The notes beneath the pieces were generated by a model. That model was not told the origin of the DNA, made no database searches, and saw only the letters and a list, made by a program, of their open reading frames with translations. DNA of 8,843 bases from an uncultured Planctomycetales bacterium (GTDB lineage Bacteria; Planctomycetota; Planctomycetia; Isosphaerales; Isosphaeraceae), in the NCBI GenBank assembly GCA_937907525.1, contig CALCIB010000297.1, positions 1 to 8,843 on the forward strand, given 5' to 3'. Shown piece after piece: positions 1-5,403 of the stretch. The first letter of the stretch is position 1, and every line of letters begins with the position of its first letter. A program made the translations under genes and the position numbers.

Positions 1-52
1 GTCTTCCCCCCTCGCGGGGGAAGACAGACCGCGAAGCGGCCGGATGAGGGGG
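1..52 (-). repeat. Intergenic hairpin repeat, copy A
   Basis: A perfect 10-bp inverted repeat (GTCTTCCCCC at 1-10, GGGGGAAGAC at 16-25) with a 5-nt loop is followed by a smaller hairpin (CCGC 29-32, GCGG 36-39) and then CGGATGAGGGGG (41-52). Read on the minus strand, it has the same order as copy B: CCCCCTCATCCGG, small hairpin, then large C/G hairpin. Repeats of this form are common between genes in high-GC bacteria, including Isosphaeraceae (family knowledge). It may begin before the window. The function is unknown; it could fold in RNA or be a REP-like element. Confidence 0.8.
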
Positions 53-131
53 AGGACGAACGCGAGGCCGTTAGAATTCGACGTCCAGTCCATCCGGCCG
101 CCGCGGGTCCACTCGGCTTTCTTGGCCGCCC

Positions 132-186
132 CCCCCTCATCCGGCCCTTCGGGCCACCTTCCCCCGCGAGGGGGGAAGGCCGTTAG
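132..186 (+). repeat. Intergenic hairpin repeat, copy B
   Basis: This copy faces opposite to copy A. It consists of a C-run with CTCATCCGG, a small hairpin (GGCCC 143-147, loop TTC, GGGCC 151-155), and a perfect 9-bp hairpin (CCTTCCCCC 157-165, loop GCGAG, GGGGGAAGG 171-179) ending in GGCCGTTAG (178-186). The GGCCGTTA edge is shared, inverted, with copy C at the far end of the window, so the repeat unit seems to include it. Stretch 187-329, beyond the repeat, shows no gene I can support. Confidence 0.8.
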
Positions 187-329
187 GATCGCCTCCCCGA
201 AATCCGTGACGCTCAACGTCGAATCATCGGCCGAAACGCGGGCGCGACTCCACGACGCATGGGCCGGTCCCCTTTCATTATCCGGCGCGTCGCCTCTCCT
301 GCCCAGCCTTTCGGCCGCGCTCCGCCGAT

Positions 330-358
330 TTGACCCCGCGCGGGGAAAAGGCGAGAAT
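330..358 (+). promoter_or_regulatory. Candidate sigma70-type promoter for the oxidoreductase gene
   Basis: TTGACC (330-335, five of six matches to the -35 consensus) is followed after exactly 17 nt by GAGAAT (353-358, four of six matches to the -10 consensus). This would place the transcription start near 365, about 34 nt before the ATG. The spacer contains a perfect 12-nt palindrome, CCCCGCGCGGGG (334-345), which could be an operator or simply GC-rich sequence. The call rests on motif matching alone. Confidence 0.35.
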
Positions 359-380
359 CGGGCCGGTCGCCAGGTCAAGC

Positions 381-388
381 GGAAGGAG
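381..388 (+). promoter_or_regulatory. Shine-Dalgarno site that fixes the start at 399
   Basis: GGAAGGAG lies 10 nt before the ATG at 399. The alternative in-frame ATG at 330 sits inside the candidate -35 box and would add 23 residues that do not belong to the Rossmann fold. Confidence 0.75.
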
Positions 389-398
389 CGTCGCGCGG

Positions 399-1526
399 AT
401 GACGGAGCAAGCCGAGGTTCGGATCGGGGTCGTGGGGTGCGGCGGGTTCGGGTTGTACGCGCTGCAACAGTTCGCGCAGGCGCCGGGGGCGCGGCCGGTC
501 GCGATGGCCGGCACGGCGCGGGAGGCGTCGATCGCCGCGGCGAAGCGGTTCGGGATCCCGGACGTGGAGGCCGTCGACTCGCTCCTCGGCCGCGACGACG
601 TGGACCTGGTCTACATCGCCACGCCGCCGTTTTTGCACCACGAGCAGGGCCTCGCGGCGCTTCGAGCGGGCAAGCACGTCATTTGCGAAAAGCCCCTGGC
701 GATGACCGTCGAAGAGGCCGACGCGATGATCGCCGAGGCGAAGGCGCGCGACCTGCTGGTCGTCGCCAACCTGATGCAGCGCTACAACCCGGTCTACGAC
801 GCCGTTTTCAGGCTGATCTCCGGCCGCGTGCTCGGCGAGCCGATCCACGCCTATTTCGAGAACTACGCCTCCGACGAGAACCTCGGCCCCGGCCACTGGT
901 TCTGGGACCGCTCCAAGAGCGGCGGGATCTTCGTCGAGCACGGCGTCCACTTCTTCGACCTCTTCGCCGGCTGGCTCGGCAAGGGCGAAGTCGTCTCCGC
1001 CCAGCGCGGGATTCGGCCGGGAAGCTCGCCGCCGATCGAGGAACAGGTCCAGTGCGCGGTTCGCTACGCGAACGACGTCCTGGTCAACTTTTACCACGGG
1101 TTCCATCAACCGGGGCGGATGGATCGCCAGGAGCTTCGGATCGTCTTCGAGCGCGGGGACGTGACGCTGTACGGCTGGGTCCCGACCGTCGTGAAGGTCC
1201 ACGCGGTCGCCGACGAGGCCGCGACCAAGGCGCTTTGCGACCTGTTCCCCGGCGCCCGGCTGGACTGCACCGTCGCCTACGGCCCCAAGGATCGGGCGTG
1301 CTCGGCGCGACACAAGAACCTGGACGTCTACCAGATGCTGGAGTTGACCTGGGGCGAGGGCGTGGCGAAGTCGCACCGTTACGGCGAGTTGCTTCGGATG
1401 ATGTTGACGGATCAAATCGCCTGGGTCCGCGACCGCGCGCACGTCCGGAAGGTCACCGAGGCCAACGGTCGCGACTCGTTGGCGCTGGCGGGCGCGGCGG
1501 ATCGGCTGGCGCTGGCGTCGGCGTGA
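399..1526 (+). CDS. Gfo/Idh/MocA family NAD(P)-dependent oxidoreductase
   Basis: This 375-residue protein probably oxidises or reduces a sugar, sugar acid or cyclitol in the cytoplasm, using NAD(P). The N-terminal Rossmann fold has the dinucleotide loop G13-x-G15-G16-x-G18. The family hallmark EKP is at 97-99, where K98 is the usual catalytic lysine. The C-terminal domain begins near residue 125 and has GGIFVEHGVHFFD (175-187), which contains the conserved histidine H184. The acidic residue before it, aspartate in most family members, is E180 here. The start at 399 is preferred over the in-frame ATG at 330 because GGAAGGAG lies 10 nt upstream and the Rossmann strand then begins near residue 7. 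The length is normal for the family and no signal peptide is visible. The gene stands alone on its strand; GH130 further on is separated by minus-strand genes. The family is secure; the substrate cannot be read from the sequence. Confidence 0.93.
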   Translation: MTEQAEVRIGVVGCGGFGLYALQQFAQAPGARPVAMAGTAREASIAAAKRFGIPDVEAVDSLLGRDDVDLVYIATPPFLHHEQGLAALRAGKHVICEKPLAMTVEEADAMIAEAKARDLLVVANLMQRYNPVYDAVFRLISGRVLGEPIHAYFENYASDENLGPGHWFWDRSKSGGIFVEHGVHFFDLFAGWLGKGEVVSAQRGIRPGSSPPIEEQVQCAVRYANDVLVNFYHGFHQPGRMDRQELRIVFERGDVTLYGWVPTVVKVHAVADEAATKALCDLFPGARLDCTVAYGPKDRACSARHKNLDVYQMLELTWGEGVAKSHRYGELLRMMLTDQIAWVRDRAHVRKVTEANGRDSLALAGAADRLALASA

Positions 1527-1720
1527 GGATCGGTCCTGGGGCTCGGCTCCGACGGCTTCGGCGCTCCTGGGGAGGGCTCGGGATGCGATGGGAACGGCGA
1601 GCGCGGCTCGGAGGGCTTCGGGATGTTGGGGAAGTCCGGCGGCGGCGGCGACGGCGAGGGATGGCTGGGCGTCGGGATGGAGTCGGGCGTGGATTTGTCC
1701 GGGGGCGGTTTGTCGGGCAT
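1412..1720 (-). CDS. Small proline-rich hypothetical protein, overlapping the oxidoreductase gene antisense
   Basis: This 102-residue ORF has a good Shine-Dalgarno (GGAGG, 6 nt before the ATG; a GTG immediately upstream could also start it). Residues 1-61 are mostly Pro, Ser, Asp and Lys, with internal repeats: PSHPSPSP (18-25) and PSHPEPSP (44-51), and IPKPSEP (33-39) and APKPSEP (53-59). No signal peptide or membrane segment is visible. About 38 residues at the C-terminus are encoded antisense to the last 115 nt of the oxidoreductase gene and look like ordinary shadow sequence. It lies about 100 nt downstream of the DUF2171 gene on the same strand and could share its transcript. Small Pro-rich hypothetical proteins of this type occur in many soil bacteria, but I cannot name a family. 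The ribosome site and protein-level repeats favour a real gene; low complexity and the overlap argue for caution. Confidence 0.5.
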   Translation of the reverse strand: MPDKPPPDKSTPDSIPTPSHPSPSPPPPDFPNIPKPSEPRSPFPSHPEPSPGAPKPSEPSPRTDPHADASASRSAAPASANESRPLASVTFRTCARSRTQAI

Positions 1721-1734
1721 CACGGTCCTCCGAT

Positions 1735-1750
1735 GCCGGCGCGCGCCGGC
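1735..1750. repeat. Perfect 16-nt GC palindrome
   Basis: GCCGGCGCGCGCCGGC is its own reverse complement. It lies between the DUF2171 gene and the proline-rich ORF, just upstream of that ORF's ribosome site on the minus strand. A second stem overlaps it on the right (GGCTCGT 1748-1754 with ACGAGCC 1768-1774, 7 bp, 13-nt loop). It could be a protein-binding site or an intercistronic RNA hairpin. There is no T-tract, so a simple intrinsic terminator is not well supported. Confidence 0.5.
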
Positions 1751-1820
1751 TCGTCGCTGGAAAGGAAACGAGCCCGCCCGCTCGGGGGAAGGCTCGCGCG
1801 TGGGACTGCTCGGCCTCGGT

Positions 1821-2102
1821 TCAGGCGGGCGTCCATTGCTGGTGGACGGCGTCGGAGTCCCGGTCCAGGTGGACGTGGTCGTGAACCTTGGCCACCCAGG
1901 AGAGCGGGATCCGGTGGTGCTGGCCGTCGGGGCTGTCGCGCTTGGTGAGGCGGATCGTGTCCCCCTCCACGTGGTCGACGTTGCCGACCTTCGTGCCGCA
2001 GGACGCGAAAACCTCCATGTGCTCGCGGATGTCGGCGGGACTGCCGACGGGCCCCGTGCTCTGGTCCAGAGGCGCGGCCTTGCCGGTTTGACTGCTCATC
2101 AT
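1821..2102 (-). CDS. DUF2171 domain-containing protein
   Basis: This protein has 93 residues, or 92 if the second of two adjacent ATGs is used; AAGGAG lies 5 nt before the first and 8 nt before the second. The first ~20 residues are a polar, probably disordered leader. From about residue 23 the sequence is the DUF2171 domain: an IREHMEV opening, a CGTKVGNVDHVEGD strand-turn-strand, IRLTKRDSPDGQHHRIP, a WV, and a closing VHLDRDSDAVHQQW. Members are short cytoplasmic proteins of unknown biochemical role; a small beta-barrel like the PRC barrel is a reasonable fold guess from the pattern (inference). It is transcribed away from GH130 across a 101-bp spacer and may be followed by the proline-rich ORF. 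The family is secure; the function is unknown. Confidence 0.88.
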   Translation of the reverse strand: MMSSQTGKAAPLDQSTGPVGSPADIREHMEVFASCGTKVGNVDHVEGDTIRLTKRDSPDGQHHRIPLSWVAKVHDHVHLDRDSDAVHQQWTPA

Positions 2103-2203
2103 CGTTGCTCCTTATCGACTTCTTGATCGTTTGCTCCGCGAGGGACCAGGCCGCAATCCGCGCGCCGATCGTCTTCGACGTCGTTCGACCGAGGGACCGA
2201 CCC
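2103..2203. promoter_or_regulatory. Divergent spacer between the DUF2171 and GH130 genes
   Basis: These 101 nt must carry start signals for both divergent genes. The Shine-Dalgarno of each is clear (AAGGAG on the minus strand; GAGGGA at 2191-2196, 7 nt before the GH130 ATG). The 9-mer CGAGGGACC occurs twice, at 2139-2147 and 2190-2198, the second overlapping the GH130 ribosome site. I see no convincing paired -35/-10 boxes on either strand. Confidence 0.45.
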
Positions 2204-3268
2204 ATGATCCTGCCCCGGCTGTTTCAGAAGCTTTTGCTGACCCCCGCCGACGTCCCCCCCTCGCGCGACGACTTCGAGGTCGTCGGCGCGTTCAATCCCG
2301 GCGTGGTCCGCGCGGGGGACGAGGTGGTGATGCTGGTCCGGGTGGCCGAGCGACCCCGCGAGGTCCGCGTCGGCTTCACCCCCCTGCCCCGTTGGGATTC
2401 CGACGAGGGCCTGACCGTCGACTGGACGTCCGACGCCAGGCTGCGGCCGATCGACCCCCGCGTCGTGGAGCGCGTGGCCGACGGTCTGGTCCGGCTGACG
2501 TTCACGTCGCATCTGCGGGTCGTCCGCCTGGGCGACGGCCGCTCCGTCCGCGCCGTCGAGCCCGTTCGCTTCCTCCCCGAGGGGCCGATGGAGGAGTTCG
2601 GCGTGGAGGATCCTCGGATCACGGAGATCGACGGCCGTTATTACTTCACTTATGTATCCGTGTCGCGTCACGGCGCCTGCACGTCGCTGGCCTCGACGAC
2701 GGACTTCCGCTCGTTCGAGCGTCACGGCGTGATCTTCCCCTCGGAGAACAAGGACGTGGTCCTCTTCCCGGAGAAGATCGGCGGCGCGTTCGCGGCGATC
2801 CACCGGCCGAACCCGGCGACGCCGTTCAACCGGCCGGAGATGTGGACGGCGTCCTCGCCCGACCTGCGGCGCTGGGGCGGCCACGCCTGTCTCCACGGCG
2901 GCGGCGGCGCCTGGGAGACCGGCCGCGTCGGCGCCGGCGCGCCGCCGGTTCGCGTCCCCGACGGCTGGCTCGAAATCTATCACGGCAACCGCCGCCCCAC
3001 CAAGCTCGGCGAGGTCGGCGCCTATTCCACCGGAGCGCTCCTGCTGGCCGCCGACGACCCATCGCGAGTCCTGGCCCGAACGACCGACTCGATCATGGAG
3101 CCGACCGCCGACTTCGAACGCCGCGGCTTCGTCCCCGACGTCGTCTTCGCCACCGGCATCGTCGAGTCGGAGGCCGGCTGGCTGGTCTACTACGGCGCGG
3201 CCGACTCGTCCTCGGCCGTGGTGGAGTTCGCGCGGGAGGATCTCTTGGGAGCGTTGGCGACGGTGTAA
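2204..3268 (+). CDS. Glycoside hydrolase family 130 protein (beta-mannoside phosphorylase or hydrolase)
   Basis: This is a 354-residue five-bladed propeller enzyme. GH130 members phosphorolyse beta-mannosides, releasing alpha-mannose 1-phosphate, or in some subgroups hydrolyse them. Family features in order: LLTPADVPPSRDDFEV (11-26) and AFNPGV (29-34) at the N-terminus; VRVAERPRE (45-53); VEDPRIT (134-140), whose D136 is the candidate catalytic acid; KDVVLFPEKIGG (183-194); HRP (200-202); WETGRVGAGAPPV (237-249); YHG (259-261); YSTGALLLA (274-282); PDVVFATGIV (311-320); and VYYGAADSSSAVVEF (328-342). No signal peptide is present, so it should act in the cytoplasm on imported oligosaccharides. 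The ATG at 2204 has GAGGGA 7 nt upstream and matches the usual family N-terminus; a TTG 33 codons upstream has no such support. A small gene follows after 13 nt. Phosphorylase versus hydrolase cannot be settled here. Confidence 0.92.
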   Translation: MILPRLFQKLLLTPADVPPSRDDFEVVGAFNPGVVRAGDEVVMLVRVAERPREVRVGFTPLPRWDSDEGLTVDWTSDARLRPIDPRVVERVADGLVRLTFTSHLRVVRLGDGRSVRAVEPVRFLPEGPMEEFGVEDPRITEIDGRYYFTYVSVSRHGACTSLASTTDFRSFERHGVIFPSENKDVVLFPEKIGGAFAAIHRPNPATPFNRPEMWTASSPDLRRWGGHACLHGGGGAWETGRVGAGAPPVRVPDGWLEIYHGNRRPTKLGEVGAYSTGALLLAADDPSRVLARTTDSIMEPTADFERRGFVPDVVFATGIVESEAGWLVYYGAADSSSAVVEFAREDLLGALATV

Positions 3269-3281
3269 CGGAGGGCGACCC

Positions 3282-3884
3282 ATGGCGATCAAGGCCGATG
3301 AATTCCTCGACGGCCTCCCGGAGGACGTGCGAGACGAGATGCGGGAGCGGGCCGCGGAACTTCTCGCCGAAGAGGCGGAAGCCGAGCGAACCGTGACGCG
3401 CGTCGACGCGGTCGTCACGGCGGACGGCTTGACGATCGACGGGCGGCTTATCGTCGGTCAACTTCCCTTGGAGCGATGGCGAGACGTTCCGGGCCAGCCC
3501 GATCGAACCATCGAGGCGGGGCCGCCGGCGCCTTATGGGTATCGAAACAATCAAATACATGTATATAATAAATTCGAGATTTACCTCAATGAGCACCATG
3601 CCTCTCGGCTGATTCAGGAAGTGAGGTTCGTCTTCGACCCGGCCGAGAGTCCGTTCCCCGTCGAGAGGGCCTTCGACGGCCGTTTGGAAGTCGACGGGAG
3701 GGTGATTCGGGCCGGCATGTCGGAACGAGAGGTCGAGTCGGCGGGGATGACGCGCGGCCTCCCCGGCACGTACCACGCGCGACTCGGAGGCTGTTGGGTC
3801 GGCGTTGACACGCGGAGGCGCCGCGACGTCCGCGGGAAGCGTCGGGGGACGCGGCGCGTGGTCAGCGCGAGCGTCCGCCTTTAA
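3282..3884 (+). CDS. Hypothetical protein, possibly DUF7738-like, co-transcribed with GH130
   Basis: This 200-residue protein starts at an ATG with GGAGGG 6 nt upstream, 13 nt after the GH130 stop, so the two are likely co-transcribed. Residues 1-36 are a charged helix (LPEDVRDEMRERAAELLAEE at 12-31) resembling the N-terminal helix of some HTH antitoxins, but no HTH follows. Residues 42-155 look beta-rich: LTIDGRLIVG, an LPLERWRDVPGQPDR turn, a YGYRNNQIHVYNKFEIYL strand pair, VRFVFDP, and FDGRLEVDGRVI. That order resembles DUF7738, small proteins of unknown function that I associate loosely with immunity-type loci; this is recalled, not searched. The C-terminus (177-193) is Arg-rich and ends in a strand-like VVSASVRL. 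Codons 88-103 are strikingly AT-rich. No signal peptide or membrane segment is seen. It is very probably real; the family is tentative and the function unknown. Confidence 0.7.
   Translation: MAIKADEFLDGLPEDVRDEMRERAAELLAEEAEAERTVTRVDAVVTADGLTIDGRLIVGQLPLERWRDVPGQPDRTIEAGPPAPYGYRNNQIHVYNKFEIYLNEHHASRLIQEVRFVFDPAESPFPVERAFDGRLEVDGRVIRAGMSEREVESAGMTRGLPGTYHARLGGCWVGVDTRRRRDVRGKRRGTRRVVSASVRL
3537..3600 (+). other. AT-rich island inside the gene after GH130
   Basis: About 60 nt are mostly A and T in an otherwise GC-rich window. The stretch uses codons rare elsewhere here (ATA, GTA, TAT, AAT, AAA, ATT). It contains a perfect palindrome ATACATGTAT (3555-3564) and a consensus -10 hexamer TATAAT (3564-3569), with no good -35 box 16-18 nt upstream. 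It lies fully within the reading frame and encodes Tyr, Asn, Ile and Lys residues of a predicted strand pair. Confidence 0.75.
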
Positions 3885-3909
3885 CCGTGATCACGACGTC
3901 CAGCGCCGG

Positions 3910-3923
3910 CGTCGTTCCCGACG
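3910..3923. terminator. Possible weak hairpin between convergent genes
   Basis: CGTCG (3910-3914), loop TTCC, CGACG (3919-3923) form a 5-bp stem in the 57-nt gap between the convergent genes ending at 3884 and 3942. Position suits a shared terminator, but the stem is short and no T-tract follows on either strand. Confidence 0.22.
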
Positions 3924-3941
3924 GCGCGTGGGAAGGCGGCC

Positions 3942-5396
3942 TCATCGCGAGGCGGGGACGACGTGGAGCCGCAGCGGCGAGGGGGCCGGCGGCGTCCCCG
4001 GTCGGGGATGGTCGCGGTTGGGGCCCAGGGTCTCCCACCGCAGGGCGAGCAGGCTTCCCGCCGGGCCGGGCCTCGTCATCAGGTGGACCGTCAGGCCGGG
4101 GTCCGCGCCCTCGGGTCGGCGCAGGCGTTGCAAGAGGGCCGATCGGGATGAAGCGGTCGGCGACCTCTCGCGCTTCCGAGGCTGGGCGTCGGACGCCGGC
4201 CGAGGGGCGTCCGCGGCGATCGGCGTCAGGGTCTCCTCGTCGAGCGGGATCCGCCCCTCGCCCTCGATCCAGTGGGTGTAGGGGAGCGCGAACCGCCCGG
4301 GGCCGTCGGGGGCGAGTCGGCCGAGGGTCACGTCGACCTGAATCGAGCCGCCGCCGGAGAAGTCCCAGCGCGAGTCCCACGACGACGCCTGGCGGACCTT
4401 CCAGCGGCCGTTCTCGAATCGCGCCGCGTACGCTTGAAGGTTTCCTTCGGCGTCGTACTTGTGGTAGGCGAGGATCGGACGGTTTCGGGAGTCGAACGCG
4501 ATCGAGTTGTTGAGGTTCAGCAGCCCGCCGCGGACGGGGACCGGGTCCACGGTCGCGGGACTGTCCAGGTGGATCGGAAGCGTCAGGGGGTCGCCGGCGG
4601 CGTTCTCCCAGTGGACCAGGTCGCGGCTGCGGGCGTAGCCGAGGTCGTGGTTGGTGGCGCAGTCGGGGGTGTCGCGCCAGACCCAGCCGATATGGAACCG
4701 GCCGTCGGGGCCCGGCGAGGGACCGAACGGATAGGCGTTCCGCTCGCCGTCGCCGTCGAGCAAGGGACCGTCGATCAGCCTTCGCCACGAGCGGTTCGTC
4801 GGGTCGTAGACGTTCATCAGAAGGTCGCCCGCGCCGCTGGCCCCGTCGCGGTGGGAGAAGAGCAACTCCCGGTTCGGGCCCTGGAAGAAGCGGGGGTAGG
4901 TGCATCGGGTCTCGCGGTCCCCCGTCATGCGGTTGATCGCGACGAACGAGGTCACGTCGTCGGGTCGGTCGGTTCGGAAGTAGACCAGCGGGGCGACGTG
5001 CATGTTGGCGGCGAGGTGGATCAGCCCCTCGGCGTCGCGGACCATGGCGATGCCGTTGTGGCTGTCCCAGCCGACCTTCTGGGGGAGGCGGACCTTCGTC
5101 CAGCCGGCGCCGGGCTCGGAGTCCGTCGACTCGGGATCGGGCGCGATCCGTCGCGACGCGACCGTCAGCGCGCGGTCGGAGTCGTAATAGGCGACGATCA
5201 GCAAGTCGCCGTGCAAGAGCCAGTCGAAGCCGACGGGGTGCCCGGACCAGACGCGGTCGATCTCAAGGCCGCGGGGGCCTGGGCCTGGAGGCTCGGCGGA
5301 CGCCGGGCCGACGGTCGCGAGCGCGACCGCCAGGGCGAGCGCGCCGACTAGCGGCGATGAAAACCTCAAGCCGAGGCGGGTCGGATCGGTTCGCAT
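3942..5396 (-). CDS. Exported BNR-4 repeat (beta-propeller) protein, candidate polysaccharide lyase-like enzyme
   Basis: This 484-residue protein has a signal peptide: a basic start, a hydrophobic stretch SPLVGALALAVALATVG (14-30), and PASA before a likely cut after residue 34. The mature part matches the BNR-4 family: VGFDWLLHGDLLIVAYYDSDR (55-75), GWDSHNGIAM (109-118, H113), NMHVAPLVYFR (131-141, H133), TYPRFF (166-171), HRDGASGAGD (182-191), GWVWRDTPDCATNHDLGYAR (237-256), YHKYDAEGNLQAYAARF (311-327) and LRWETLGPNRD (452-462). BNR-4 proteins form seven-bladed propellers; ulvan lyases of PL24/PL25 have related folds and use histidines such as those in the HN and MH motifs (family knowledge). 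A lyase role is inferred, not proven. The ATG at 5396 lies 7 nt after the stop of the upstream large gene, with AAGGGAG before it, so the two form an operon. An upstream in-frame ATG at 5474 would overlap that gene and bury the signal peptide. Residues ~411-420 may be frameshifted. Confidence 0.88.
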   Translation of the reverse strand: MRTDPTRLGLRFSSPLVGALALAVALATVGPASAEPPGPGPRGLEIDRVWSGHPVGFDWLLHGDLLIVAYYDSDRALTVASRRIAPDPESTDSEPGAGWTKVRLPQKVGWDSHNGIAMVRDAEGLIHLAANMHVAPLVYFRTDRPDDVTSFVAINRMTGDRETRCTYPRFFQGPNRELLFSHRDGASGAGDLLMNVYDPTNRSWRRLIDGPLLDGDGERNAYPFGPSPGPDGRFHIGWVWRDTPDCATNHDLGYARSRDLVHWENAAGDPLTLPIHLDSPATVDPVPVRGGLLNLNNSIAFDSRNRPILAYHKYDAEGNLQAYAARFENGRWKVRQASSWDSRWDFSGGGSIQVDVTLGRLAPDGPGRFALPYTHWIEGEGRIPLDEETLTPIAADAPRPASDAQPRKRERSPTASSRSALLQRLRRPEGADPGLTVHLMTRPGPAGSLLALRWETLGPNRDHPRPGTPPAPSPLRLHVVPASR

Positions 5397-5403
5397 GGGC
5401 TCG

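Noticed and set aside
44..1948. 634-codon plus-strand open frame across the oxidoreductase gene
   Set aside because: Arg/Gly/Pro-rich shadow frame; the overlapping frame at 399-1526 encodes a clear Gfo/Idh/MocA enzyme with a ribosome site.
2105..2203. Longer GH130 start at TTG 2105
   Set aside because: The extra 33 residues are unlike the family N-terminus, and the ATG at 2204 has its own ribosome site.
2099..3418. 439-codon minus-strand open frame opposite GH130
   Set aside because: Antisense shadow of GH130 with Arg/Asp/Gly bias and no domain; the plus strand has all the GH130 motifs.
3564..3569. TATAAT as an internal promoter
   Set aside because: No usable -35 box at the right spacing; more likely a by-product of the AT-rich codons.
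3862..3944. 27-codon minus-strand ORF (MRPPSHAPSG start) whose ATG overlaps the BNR-4 stop
   Set aside because: ATGA coupling and high third-position GC are suggestive, but it is tiny, runs antisense to the end of the gene behind GH130, and has no family signal.
4272..5351. 359-codon plus-strand open frame opposite the BNR-4 gene
   Set aside because: Antisense shadow; the BNR-4 motifs are all on the minus strand.
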